From NCBI GenBank assembly GCA_013339895.1, contig JABACO010000001.1, positions 14,048,332 to 14,112,331 of the forward strand: DNA of 64,000 nt. Reading direction: 5' to 3'. The first letter of the stretch is position 1. Every line of letters starts with the position of its first letter. Under the pieces are notes generated by a model. It was not told the origin of the DNA. It saw only the letters and a list, made by a program, of their open reading frames with translations, and did not search any database. Positions 23,901 through 31,795 of the stretch are shown piece after piece. The stretch comes from Ephydatia muelleri. Taxonomy: Eukaryota > Porifera > Demospongiae > Spongillida > Spongillidae. A program made the translations under genes and the position numbers.

Positions 23901-26900
23901 AGTATTAGTCTGACCTTGTCTTTTGCATTCACTTCCTTCCATTATGATTTTTTCATCCTGGATAAGTTTCAAAATGTTCATTGTAAATAGTCTAAATTTG
24001 ATTTCTTACTATGAATAATATACTAATATGAAACCTCATGTAAAATTATGCACTTTTCTGCAAGGCTGACTCTCATTCTCTACATACATATACAGTACAG
24101 TTGCATGGCAATAAATTCTTTAAAACACAAAATATTTGGCCTAACTATATTTTGCAATGACTAGCAATGTGCAAACACTTTATTGCCTTGGTAACTAAGC
24201 CACAGTGGTTTAAAACCATAGTTGATGAGGACATTTTTGAACCACAGAATTATAATGATGCAATTGGGATCGTTTTCGTGAAGAGACCTAGTGTATACAT
24301 TTCAGTAAGTGTAATAGTAATGTAACAATGAAATGTATGGCTAATTAAAAAATCAGTGCCTTACAACTCCACGACAGATACTCCGATTCTCAGTGTGTAA
24401 GGACATATCACTTCTAGAATATTAAAATATGCTATATACATGTAAAAGCGAGTACTATGCATTGTTATAACAATTTGAGATTCAAACCACAACATTCAAG
24501 ATTGCCATAACTCGTACAGATCTACATGTTCATGTGTGCATTGTAATAAAAATATTTTATGTAGCTTTAATGACATATTGCATACCCCAAAACAAAATTA
24601 ATTAACTATTGTCTATTAATTATATAACATCAAGCAACATTTTTCAACATATGGTTACATTAAATTATGTATCAATGATACATGTAAGACAGAATGGGTG
24701 AACCCATTAGGTTAAAGTAGAAGAGCTACAAGTGTTATCATCTGCATCAGGTAGATGAGCTCCTAAAAATACATCTTCCAGTGACAAAAACCCACTAATA
24801 GCGGCATATGTTTGAGGACAGAAGCAATCGTTGTGCTGCCCATTGCAAAATAAGCATTTTACCATAGCTCTATACCTCTCACTATTGGATCTGATTTGAC
24901 CCAAAGCCTTGTTAGTTTAGCTGTTGGATTGGTCTGCTATGTTGTTTTTCGAGCCATCTTCTCTTGGTATGTGCAAAGATTTATGTTGTTATGCTCCAGT
25001 GGTTCTACAGATAGTGTTCCTAGCAGTTTTTATCTTTTATTAGCTCTCTTACTACATAGCGTGCAGCTGGAAACTTCTTACTACGTAGCTCGTGTACAGG
25101 GGAGTACTAGGATTACAATAAAAATGAAACAATCAAACAGAGCTTTACTTGAGCGGCGCAAACAACTGGCTTGAGAACAGTCTTTTTGTATACACAAAAT
25201 AACAATGATGAACATGCACATGCACAACACAAAGTGCACAAAGACTATGCAAGGTTAAACAAAAGAACAATGACAAGAGCACCTGAGGGCGCTATCCCAG
25301 GTCTCATTGGCTCCAAACAATGCCTCGCCCTCCGTAGGTATTACTCAAATTATTAAAAAAATGACTTTTGTGATTTAAGTAAACGTAGCAGTGCTAAAAC
25401 TAAAGTTGGTTACGGTCGGCTGGGGTACAGGGGCGGCGGAAGGTGATCATTTTTGGGGGGGCTAAAATGAACGTACGATAATTATATTCATGCATATGAA
25501 TTTCATATCACTGCGATGGCTAGCATCGATAAAGTAAATTGCGATGTAGTGGTCAATGTAAAATTATTTAAATGTAAATTCACTTTTTAGGACTTAATTT
25601 GGTACCGAGTTGATTTTTTTCTATGGGATATGAGACATCCAAAACAACTTAATCAGGGGAAACTTCTTCCCCAATATCGCAGATAAAAAAAGTACATAGA
25701 CGGCGATTTGACCGCTACATCGCAATAAACTACCTCAATGCATGCTGTCGCGGAATTTAGTCTGCAGCGCATCCATATGGTTTCTTTTCGAGCTGGGTTC
25801 TGACCATGCTTCACACATGGAAAATCCAAGCGCCTGTACATTAAACTGTTCTCTTGTTTTGTTTTTTTTAAAATTTAATTACAAAGTTAAACAATAATAC
25901 GAATGCATGGTACATTTAATTATGGTTTTACAAAGCTCAGCGTATGATTGAATGGGGGAAGACTAGCTTACGCCTAAGTTCTGCCATGGTATGGGCTAAT
26001 TGATGTATTATCTCTGATATTTTTTTGGAGTATACTTGTACCTGAACTAACTGTGTTTTGGTTTGATCGTGTTGAAAATGTTTATTTCATCAATCATGAT
26101 CATGGTTGATATCAATACATGTTATATGTAGGATACGATATCACGGTTGCTAAGTTGACATCACGGTTGCTAGGTTGACATCATATATGATGGTGTATTT
26201 TATGAGGTAAGCGTCGACACGCCTTTTAACCCACTTATACATGTTATAACACTACGCTATCAACACATTTTACGTAGTGGCGTGCCAGGCGACTACCGTA
26301 CGTACGTACTTGTATGCATGGTGTTGCACATGCAAACCGCTCTATTCATGTCATTTCATGACATTATGATGTCCGATATATGGGGGGGCTCAGCCCCCCC
26401 ATATTCATATTTGGGGGGGCTATAGCCCCCCCTGCCCCCCCCCCCCCCCCCTTCCACCGCCCCTGGGATATTGCCATTTTAACACATCGATGAAGCTATA
26501 GGCTTTTAAATCATTAGTGATAGGTTCATAGAATTCACTAGAAAATAGTATAGTATAGCGGAATGAATTAAATTTCATGTGGTAATTATAAAAGCTTAAT
26601 TGCAACTATGTTACATGTATGTGTTGAATATTTGGAGAGACCATAACAAAAGCAACATACTAAATACATAAATACTTTATTTGTATTTCACACAGGTCAT
26701 AGTAATTAAGTTCACTTCAACATTTGAAATATGGGCGATTTTACGCGTGTTTAAAATGATAAACATTGTAATGTAATGTGTTTTAAACTCTGTATGTAGA
26801 AAAATTGATAAATAGTTTCGACATCAAATGTCAACATTCTAAACCACTGTGTAAGCACATAGTCTTTTAATAGATTCATGTAATTCCATGCAGACCAATT

Positions 26901-27047
26901 ATCTGTTGTAATTTCAACGATCTTTTGCAGACCACTGTTCAAGTAAGCCACTATGGAGAAATAGATTTCACAGCACTGAGGCCAATTGTACCACCTCCAT
27001 TGGACAATACTGAGATCAAATATGCTACTGTTAAGAATGCAGTATAG
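8912..27047 (+). CDS. Receptor 1: Ig-FN3-FN3-TM receptor with ITIM-like tail (ten-exon model)
   Basis: Proposed join: 8912-8955, 9396-9683, 9737-10018, 10451-10539, 15009-15198, 15293-15604, 15665-15700, 16351-16428, 23657-23787, 26931-27047. Every exon is bounded by AG and GT and all junction phases match, giving 521 residues plus an unseen start. In order the protein has a hydrophobic leader, an Ig domain, an FN3 domain, a second FN3 over two exons, a domain of about 104 residues with several cysteines, a Ser/Thr-rich stalk, one membrane helix with a basic stop-transfer (WKKKQ), and a cytoplasmic tail of about 80 residues ending in two ITIM-like motifs. By family knowledge it would be a cell-surface receptor that recruits SH2 phosphatases when phosphorylated; that role is inferred. 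The large intron 7 carries a palindrome. I am confident in the individual exons and less sure that all ten join in one transcript. Confidence 0.65.
9396..9683 (+). CDS. Receptor 1 exon: Ig-like domain
   Basis: This phase 1-1 exon of 96 codons is bounded by TAATAG and GTTTGT. It encodes an Ig fold with the first disulphide cysteine in AVFTCVI, the core tryptophan in ILWLINGT, and the second cysteine in TSVQCYYT. Several N-glycosylation sequons (NVT, NGT) point to an extracellular location. The counterpart at 58,179-58,463 is nearly identical and one codon shorter. Confidence 0.85.
9737..10018 (+). CDS. Receptor 1 exon: first FN3 domain
   Basis: This phase 1-1 exon of 94 codons follows CCCATCAG and precedes GTGAGA. 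It starts [12 protein letters not shown], has the FN3 tryptophan (LLAWGPP), the conserved FYRVLI strand, and the C-terminal [12 protein letters not shown]. The exon is missing from duplicate B, where the flanking introns are fused. Because it is phase 1 at both ends, its gain or loss keeps the reading frame. Confidence 0.85.
10451..10539 (+). CDS. Receptor 1 exon: second FN3 domain, first half
   Basis: This 89-base exon lies between CCTTCAG and GTGAGT, entering in phase 1 and leaving in phase 0. It reads [15 protein letters not shown] and then [10 protein letters not shown], the A-C strands of an FN3-like domain. The paralogous exon at 58,781-58,869 has the same length and very high identity. 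The following intron contains the DIRS-like insertion. Confidence 0.7.
11020..12060 (+). pseudogene. DIRS-like gag region with SAP-like start
   Basis: The first frame (11,020-11,334) begins [19 protein letters not shown] and has a SAP-like pattern ([20 protein letters not shown]), a fold often used for DNA or RNA binding. A shifted frame (to about 11,700) is Ser- and Lys-rich ([20 protein letters not shown]). A third frame (about 11,800-12,060) holds [26 protein letters not shown] and [10 protein letters not shown], a capsid-like block typical of gag proteins upstream of DIRS polymerases. The frames no longer join. Confidence 0.55.
12226..13520 (+). pseudogene. DIRS-like reverse transcriptase and RNase H
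   Basis: The reverse transcriptase starts at [21 protein letters not shown] frame slip at an A10 run (12,301) gives [12 protein letters not shown], followed by [36 protein letters not shown] and the catalytic [14 protein letters not shown] (YLDD at 12,651-12,662). The thumb region is [20 protein letters not shown]. RNase H follows with [11 protein letters not shown] (first Asp), WQELFAI (Glu), [11 protein letters not shown] (second Asp), and in another frame [15 protein letters not shown]. At least four frame changes and in-frame stops show that it is inactive. Confidence 0.85.
13749..15008. other. Receptor 1 intron 4, downstream part
   Basis: The sequence aligns along most of its length with 59,170-60,361 in duplicate B. 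Pyrimidine-rich stretches and short open frames are present but carry no recognisable domains. A polypyrimidine tract and TACTGTAG precede the next exon. Confidence 0.5.
15009..15198 (+). CDS. Receptor 1 exon: second FN3 domain, second half
   Basis: This 190-base exon enters in phase 0 and leaves in phase 1. It reads [17 protein letters not shown], then [20 protein letters not shown] and [12 protein letters not shown]. The YYTIIAKA strand and the [15 protein letters not shown] segment fit the C'-G half of an FN3 fold. The equivalent exon in B (60,362-60,551) has the same length. Confidence 0.75.
15293..15604 (+). CDS. Receptor 1 exon: cysteine-containing ectodomain
   Basis: This phase 1-1 exon of 104 codons lies between TTTAG and GTTATT. 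It contains [35 protein letters not shown] and [16 protein letters not shown] do not recognise the family; the size, strand-like pattern and [10 protein letters not shown] segment suggest a beta-sandwich related to FN3, stabilised by disulphides. It is rich in N-glycosylation sequons. The B copy (60,630-60,941) conserves the length and most cysteines. Confidence 0.75.
15665..15700 (+). CDS. Receptor 1 exon: Ser/Thr stalk
   Basis: This 36-base, phase 1-1 exon reads [13 protein letters not shown], a short juxtamembrane stalk likely to be O-glycosylated. The counterpart in B (60,999-61,043) is 45 bases long and reads GNLTTSASSGSTSLS. The minisatellite begins about 50 bases after its donor site. 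Confidence 0.7.
15749..16042. repeat. 28-bp minisatellite, copy A (about 9 units)
   Basis: Direct repeats of a 28-base unit (GGGTACAGTATGGGG + ATACAGTGGAGAA) lie in receptor 1 intron 6. The unit lacks stops in several frames, which creates spurious long open frames on both strands. The same unit occurs about 16-17 times at 61,097-61,575 and about once at 28,228-28,270. Confidence 0.95.
16351..16428 (+). CDS. Receptor 1 exon: transmembrane helix
   Basis: This 78-base, phase 1-1 exon lies between CCCTTACAG and GTTAGT. It reads [13 protein letters not shown] then [12 protein letters not shown], a single membrane span of about 23 residues. Joined to the tail exon it becomes WKKKQ, a positive stop-transfer that places the tail in the cytoplasm. 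Confidence 0.8.
16429..17039. other. Receptor 1 intron 7, proximal part
   Basis: The first 150 bases match the flank of the degenerate membrane exon at 28,599-28,740. The rest is very AT-rich with nothing recognisable. Confidence 0.5.
17040..19480. repeat. Left arm of a large palindrome (intron 7)
   Basis: This arm is inverted-complementary, with many interruptions, to about 19,898-23,095. Anchor pairs include CCCCACGGGGTTCAAAAC (17,222) with GTTTTGAACCCCATGGGG (22,900), and CATCACCAGGCAGAAACC (19,407) with the segment around CTTCTGCCTGGTGATG (19,971). It contains CA- and TG-rich tracts at 18,045-19,030. Confidence 0.8.
18045..19030. repeat. CA/TG alternating low-complexity tract, left arm
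   Basis: A CA-rich segment (to about 18,210) switches to TG-rich (18,215-18,730) and back to CA-rich (18,745-19,030), interrupted by GCATTT/AAATGC words about every 100 bases. Open frames of up to 262 codons across it consist of Cys/Val or His/Thr only and are artefacts. Confidence 0.95.
19481..19897. other. Spacer at the palindrome centre
   Basis: About 420 bases separate the arms. Part of it (about 19,560-19,660) is a diverged direct copy of arm sequence near 19,083-19,150 (TTCTCTGCACATGCAT...), suggesting that an earlier duplication event shaped the centre. No gene is visible. Confidence 0.55.
19898..23095. repeat. Right arm of the large palindrome (intron 7)
   Basis: This is the inverted partner of 17,040-19,480, with its own TG-rich (20,380-21,360), CA-rich (21,365-21,615) and TG-rich (21,625-21,770) segments. 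The outer 350 bases also resemble a separate copy at 55,440-55,770, so the palindrome ends belong to a dispersed repeat family. Confidence 0.8.
20380..21770. repeat. TG/CA alternating low-complexity tract, right arm
   Basis: Nearly 1.4 kb of alternating purine-pyrimidine repeats with period-like interruptions (GTGTATTTCGTGTGTGCTTG). Such DNA can adopt Z-form and is prone to replication slippage. The long open frames are spurious. Confidence 0.95.
23108..23356. mobile_element. MITE, 249 bp, with 7-bp target duplication
   Basis: Terminal inverted repeats of about 27 bases (left TGATTGTTTCCACGAAAAGG, right complement GGATCGTTTCCGTGAAAAGG) are flanked on both sides by ATATATG (23,101-23,107 and 23,357-23,363). 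No coding capacity. Partial relatives lie at 24,267-24,430 and 50,033-50,191. Confidence 0.85.
23657..23787 (+). CDS. Receptor 1 exon: cytoplasmic tail, proximal part
   Basis: This 131-base exon lies between AATATGTAG and GTAAAA, entering in phase 1 and ending in phase 0. It reads [19 protein letters not shown], then [19 protein letters not shown] and MSK: hydrophilic, acidic and serine-rich. The same exon recurs in degenerate form at 29,117-29,232, which supports it as a real exon despite the long preceding intron. Confidence 0.65.
24267..24430. mobile_element. Partial copy of the 249-bp MITE
   Basis: It starts GGATCGTTTTCGTGAAGAGA and continues with the family's internal sequence (CGACAGATACTCCGATTCTC). 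The far inverted repeat is missing. Confidence 0.75.
25428..26465. mobile_element. Non-autonomous terminal-inverted-repeat element, 1,038 bp
   Basis: The left end CAGGGGCGGCGGAAGG and right end CCTTCCACCGCCCCTG are inverted repeats with one mismatch. CAGGGG-type ends are usual for hAT elements. G- and C-runs (TTTGGGGGGGCT..., poly-C at 26,434-26,451) lie just inside the ends. No transposase is encoded and no clean target duplication is seen. Confidence 0.7.
26931..27047 (+). CDS. Receptor 1 last exon: tail with two ITIM-like motifs
   Basis: This 117-base exon follows CTTTTGCAG in phase 0 and ends at TAG. It encodes [13 protein letters not shown], then [13 protein letters not shown] and [18 protein letters not shown] (Tyr codon 26,952-26,954) and IKYATV (27,021-27,023) both fit the ITIM consensus [I/V/L/S]xYxx[I/V/L] and are 23 residues apart, a usual ITIM spacing. 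The proline run between them (RPIVPPPL) could bind SH3 domains. The paralogous exon at 29,846-29,965 keeps both motifs. By analogy the tail would recruit SH2 phosphatases. Confidence 0.75.
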   Translation, partial: TTVQVSHYGEIDFTALRPIVPPPLDNTEIKYATVKNAV

Positions 27048-28030
27048 AGGAATGTTAATTGCCAGAACTGTAACTGCAATTAGTGTTGCTGTATGCTATA
27101 AAAAGTGTGCATCAATGATATGTCATATTGTACCCAGGTTGTAGTGTTTGATTACCTGTAGTTGTAAGTTTCATTAAAAGTGTTATGACCATAAGCCTAG
27201 TGCAATGACAGGGGTGTGATCTAGCCAACACATGTGATGTACAGTGTACTTTACTTGTACCTGCTTCATTCCTATTGGATGGTTCTGCAGACTTACGTGT
27301 AGTACATGTGCGTATTGTGCATATGATTGGTCTCTTCAAATTGGTTTTTGAAGTCTTTAATGCATGGCTGGCTATACATTATACCTGTATGTATACATGA
27401 ACATGGGATTTGTTAATAAATATAATATATACATTGTGCTTTGAGCATTTATAGAACCACATTTATTTGAGTATGACTGCACGTTATGTATGGTACTGAT
27501 TGCACTATTGTGTCACTGTGGTTGAGCATACAGTGTACACTAGTGTGATGCACCGGGGTTTAATTGTCACAAGTGTTATAAGCAAGCATACTATATAACT
27601 GGTGTTTTGAGCGTCAAATTTTAATATTGTGATCTTTTGTCACCATCTGTTTTGTTGTTGTTGCACATGTACTTGTGTCACATCATGATGACCCTGACAT
27701 CAATAACTCTCTCAGCATGGATGCATGAGACACACAAGACACATGTTAAGACATCAATATCACATGCCGTACATGGGCAGAGCACTACACACACACACAC
27801 ACATACACAGACAACACATCATCCAATGCTGCAATTGTGGACCAGCTACTTGACGGTACCTAAGCCTCCTGTTGCAACTCTCCCTTTCTTACAGCTGATA
27901 TATGAAAAGTGTCATTGTGCACTGGTACTGTTTTCCATCTGAGTCAACACAGATTATGCTCAAGGGGAGGAGTTCAGTTTGCATATAATGTACCCCTCCT
28001 ATTCCTCCTCCCTGTCCTCCCTCTCCTCCC
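27048..28030. other. 3' flank of receptor 1, no gene seen
   Basis: 27,060-27,450 (presumably 3' untranslated and flanking DNA) recurs at 29,965-30,320. The remainder has short CA repeats (27,785-27,810) and no recognisable coding region. An unambiguous polyadenylation site was not assigned. Confidence 0.45.
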
Positions 28031-28040
28031 CAGACAGCTC

Positions 28041-28214
28041 CTCAGGGCCGTGGTCATGGCCAATGGAAGCATCACCCCTGATGGCTCCCTGGTTATTTCT
28101 GACTCCTCCCACCTCACCATCACCATGGTAACCCACCTCAGGGCCCCTGGTCATAGCCTATGGAGGCATCACCCGTGATGGCTCCCTGGTCTTCTCTGAC
28201 TCCTCCCACCTCAC
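28041..28214 (+). repeat. Duplicated Ig-like fragment (96-bp period)
   Basis: 28,041-28,118 and 28,137-28,214 are diverged direct copies. The first reads VVMANGSITPDGSLVISDSS, a pattern resembling the C'-E strands of an I-set Ig domain; the second has lost the frame. This may be the remains of a receptor Ig exon, but the cysteines are not visible. Confidence 0.4.
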
Positions 28215-28506
28215 TACCCCTGTGTGTGGGGGGATACAGTGGAGAAGGGTATAGTATGTGAATACAGTATGATACTTATGCACCTCTGGTCTCCATACAC
28301 ATTATTCATGCATCATAAAACAATTGCATCACAACTACAGTATCAATAAATAAAAATTAATTAGACAAGTTTCCACAGTAATACAGTATAACACTGTATG
28401 ACAGATCAGCTACATATAGTCCTCCATTGTTTATGTGTTACACTTGTGGATGTTGTCATGTGCTCCTCTATTTATGTTAAAATACTTCCTTATTCCTTTC
28501 TTACAG

Positions 28507-28598
28507 GCACCATTGTTGGTGGGTGGTTGCTACAGCTATTCTTATTCTACTTTCAATTCTGGCTCTATTTTCAGCTTTTGGAATTATCAATTGGAAAA
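28507..28598 (+). pseudogene. Receptor 2 membrane exon, frameshifted
   Basis: The acceptor CTTACAG and donor GTTAAT are conserved relative to 16,351-16,428. From the acceptor the frame starts TIVGGW; the frame homologous to the membrane helix (VATAILILLSILALFSAFG) is displaced by two bases, and the exon length (92) breaks the downstream phase. Confidence 0.7.
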
Positions 28599-29116
28599 GT
28601 TAATTTTTTAATGTAGTAGAACTGTTAGCTTCTGTTTCACAGTGAGTACAACCCATTTGAGCACTTAGCTCAGTGTTTAAAGTAATAACCAAGCTGATTT
28701 ATTATTTATGAAACGTATTGACTAGTCAAATAGTAGTAGTGTAGAAGGTTTATGTAACTAAACCAATACCCTTGCAGTGGAAAATTTGGAATGTTAATAA
28801 ATAATGACACAATGATGGGGCATTAGGTTGTGAAGCAAATGTTGTGCTTGGTTGAACAAATAGCCTTGAGTGAAGTAACAGGTTCGGATCGGGCCAAAAT
28901 GGCTTTTTCTATTCTAAAAGCAACAAACCTATGCCTTCAAGGCAGCAGAAACAATTGGGGAACTTGGCTGATATCATAAACTTTTTATAGCAATTGACAT
29001 GCAATTATACCAGGACGCAATGCATGCATTAATATAAAGATTCAATTTATCTTTATTGTAGTATCTGCCTTCATACATGCAGTTTAGTTTATTCAGATTG
29101 CAATATGTACATGTAG

Positions 29117-29232
29117 ATCAGCAAAAGATGGCATGAGTTGATTTGAAGCGTGAAGTGAGAGAACATTTAAGTCCACAAGTTGAGTCCGATGATTCATCGA
29201 TAGAGAGACATGAATCCTCACAAATGAGCCAA
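29117..29232 (+). pseudogene. Receptor 2 tail exon with stop
   Basis: The exon aligns with 23,657-23,787 and shares the ends HESSQMSQ / [12 protein letters not shown] at 29,134-29,136 interrupts the homologous frame. It is 15 bases shorter than the receptor 1 exon. Confidence 0.65.
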
Positions 29233-29845
29233 GTATTTGCAAAGCAGACAGTGAATTGTTTTGGAAACTCCAATCGTGCTAAATGTAATACACACTGGTC
29301 ATGCTGATTTTGGGAGGTGGTTTTAAATGACATGCATATTGGCTAGGATTTGAGTTGTCAACATGTGTCAGAATGCTTTTGGCAGAGAATGCATGAACCA
29401 AGTATCAATTAGACAGACCTTGTCATTTGCATTCCTTTCCTTCCAGTTGGTATTTAGGTTGCAATCTTGGATAAGCTTCTAAGTACTTATCGTACTTATT
29501 TATTACTTATTTTTACTTTTGTAGATAAGTTTTAAAGTACTTATTGTAGTCTAAAGTTGATTGCAACTCTCTGCAAATATTCCCTTTCAATAATATACTA
29601 ATATGAGACCCAATGTAAAATATGCAATTTTATGTGGTCACATTTCTGCAAGGCTGAGTCTCCTTCTGCATGTACCATGCAGTGTGCATGGCAATTACTC
29701 TTTTAAGGAGTAACAATTTGGCCTCGCTCTATATTGCAGTCAATAGCAAATGTGCAAACACTTGTATTGCCTTGGTAACTGCATGTATGTACTTTGAATA
29801 GATAATTCCATGCAGGTAAGTTGTAATTTCAATGATCTTTTGCAG

Positions 29846-29965
29846 AGCACTGTCCAAATAAGCCACTATGGAGAAATAGATTTCACAGCAATGAGGCCAA
29901 TTGTACCACCTCCATTGGATAATACTGAGATCCAATATGCTACTGTTAAGTTAGAGGAATGTTAG
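29846..29965 (+). CDS. Receptor 2 ITIM exon, intact
   Basis: This 120-base exon follows TTTTGCAG in phase 0. It reads [26 protein letters not shown] and TEIQYATVKLEEC, then stop. Both tyrosine motifs (Tyr codons 29,867 and 29,936) and the proline run are kept, and most changes from receptor 1 are conservative (V/I, L/M, K/Q). Only the last residues differ. Whether any transcript still uses this exon is unknown. Confidence 0.6.
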   Translation, partial: STVQISHYGEIDFTAMRPIVPPPLDNTEIQYATVKLEEC

Positions 29966-30146
29966 TTGCCAGAACTGTAACTGCAATTAGTGTAGCTGTA
30001 TGCTATTAAAAGTGTGCATCAATGATATGTCATATTGTACCAGCAGTGTATTGTTTGATTTGCTGTACTTGTAGATTTCATTATTAAAAGTGTTATGACT
30101 GCAGTGACACGGGAGTGACCTAGCCAACACAATCTGGTGTACTTTA

Positions 30147-30707
30147 CTTCATTCCTATTGGATGGTTCTGTACCATATGTGTGTCTTGTGCGTATGATTG
30201 GGCTCTCCAATTTGGTTTGTGAAGGCTTTTGGTTATACATTATACCAGTATGTGTAAACGCATGTGAGTGGATTTTGCTAATACATTGTGCTTTGAGCAT
30301 GTATGTGTGGTGTTTGTTTCAAGTATGCACTGCTTATGTTACAGTATTGTGAGTGTACAGTTGTAATGAGCTTACAATTATGGATATGAGCACACTGATC
30401 ACGAGATGTACTATTCGATCACTACGAGAAACTGTATATACTCTACCATCCACTGCAAAAGACATCCGATTCGGCGAAACTCACTCCACTCTTCACGCTC
30501 AGGAAAAGATATAGTGCTTGTTGAAGGTTTTTTCTGCCTTCCTTTTTATAATGGGTAATGCTACTATGCAGTGAGCGTTCATTTAGTGTCCTACGTATAC
30601 ACATACTAGTATAATGTATAACCAAAAGCCTTCACAAACCAAATTGGAGAGCCCAATCATACGCACAAGACACACATATGGTACAGAACCATCCAATAGG
30701 AATGAAG
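30147..30707. repeat. Inverted duplication with 370-bp spacer
   Basis: About 30,147-30,241 (TTGGATGGTTCTGTACCATA...) is the near-perfect inverse of 30,612-30,707. The left arm is part of the receptor 3' flank also seen at 27,270-27,345, so the right arm was copied in reverse. Confidence 0.85.
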
Positions 30708-31169
30708 CTTCTATTCGAGCTTCAGTTTTGATGAGGCATCCCACTTGTTGCTAGACAAATATGCATGCTTGGCATCATCATTATGCTTCTCAACACCTGT
30801 ATGGATTTGTATGAGCAATTTTTAGTGATTCACCTAACTCACCTTGACCCATAAATTCCCATATAGCCGCATATGATCAGGCACATGATACACCATACAG
30901 TGCATGTAAGGTGTCACATTGACCTTTTGATAGCCTGCTGTTTTTATACTTAGGAAATTGTTTATCCACTGCTTGCCTATCATTAGATATACATCTTCAT
31001 TAATATACACTACATTTCAGCTGTACACACCTGATGATGTATGACATCTGGATTAGGTGATCATCTGAAGATACAACTGTATACAGCTTTTCAAAGTCCT
31101 TCCAATTTCATTTTATCATATCAATGCAGCATGAGGTATTATAATTCATGTACTTCAATCTTACCTTCC
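30708..31169. other. No gene seen
   Basis: AT-rich sequence without recognisable coding, repeat or RNA features. Confidence 0.4.
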
Positions 31170-31702
31170 ACAGCTTTACTGTAGCTTCTGTTGTGCTATG
31201 AGGAAGGACCACTTCCAGCTATGATGGCAGCATCTGTATTGTACACCGGCATGAATTGCAGTACACTGATGTACACAACATACCTTTTTCATTCCAGTAC
31301 CAGTCAGTGAGGTATATTTGCACTTATCTCCTCCTTCCTTGTCCTTCCATAAATGGAAGGTCACACCACAGCTGTTGCAAGACCCTCTACATACTTATGG
31401 GTGCCATCCCTTGCAGCATTATCTAACATTGTAGCCAGTGCCATTAAATTGTCAAAAAGTACATCAAAAATCCTTAATAAATGAAGTTCATCTAACACAA
31501 AATGGTTAACAGGAATCGTCAGAAGGGGAAGGTGTACAGATCCCTGCCTTGTGTTGATTGACCTTCCCATTGCATTACAGTGTCTGGCCAAATGCAAACA
31601 TTCTATATAAATAGCATACTTGTGCAGGCATGATTTCACAAAAGGGCGCAGCGAATGCTTTAGACAAAGTATCATAGCATTTGTGATCTTTAACAGCACC
31701 AA
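31170..31702 (-). pseudogene. Relic of a transposase-like protein, unassigned family
   Basis: Right to left, a 113-codon frame (31,702-31,361) contains VNHFVLDELHLLRIFDVLFD and NLMALATMLDNAARDG; a following frame reads FHLWKDKEGGDKCKYTSLTG. The DELHLLLR-type motif followed some 60 residues later by a Trp-containing ...YTSLTG segment is familiar from uncharacterised, probably transposon-derived proteins of cnidarians and sponges. This is recognition from memory, and I cannot name the family. The frame break near 31,360 suggests it is dead. Confidence 0.45.
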
Positions 31703-31707
31703 TTGTA

Positions 31708-31790
31708 TGATTGATTATAGATACCTACAAGTCAACTTTTAAAGTATAGTATACTTTAAAAGTCCACTTGTAGGTATCTATAATCAATCA
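31708..31790. repeat. Near-perfect hairpin, 83 bp
   Basis: TGATTGATTATAGATACCTA (from 31,708) is mirrored exactly by the sequence ending at 31,790; the inner part (ACTTTTAAAGTATAGTATAC) is itself palindromic. It could be a very short foldback element or a recombination-derived cruciform. Confidence 0.9.
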
Positions 31791-31795
31791 CAAGC

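Larger units (their letters stand above)
23788..26930. other. Receptor 1 intron 8
   Basis: The outer parts (23,820-24,210 and 26,860-26,930) match 29,320-29,845, where they are joined directly. The 2.6 kb between them is therefore inserted or was deleted in the other copy. It holds a partial MITE and the 1,038-bp terminal-inverted-repeat element. No gene is visible. Confidence 0.6.
28031..29965 (+). pseudogene. Receptor 2: degenerate receptor copy (3' half)
   Basis: A compact block carries, in order, an Ig-like fragment (28,041-28,214), one unit of the 28-bp minisatellite, a membrane exon (28,507-28,598), a tail exon (29,117-29,232) and an ITIM exon (29,846-29,965). All align with receptor 1. 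The membrane exon is 14 bases longer than its partner, which breaks the frame, and the tail exon has a TGA at 29,134-29,136. No leader, FN3 or cysteine domain is present upstream. The ITIM exon is intact. Confidence 0.65.

Noticed and set aside
27777-27812. CRISPR-like short repeats (CA-rich)
   Set aside because: A simple CA microsatellite with no spacers; the DNA is eukaryotic.
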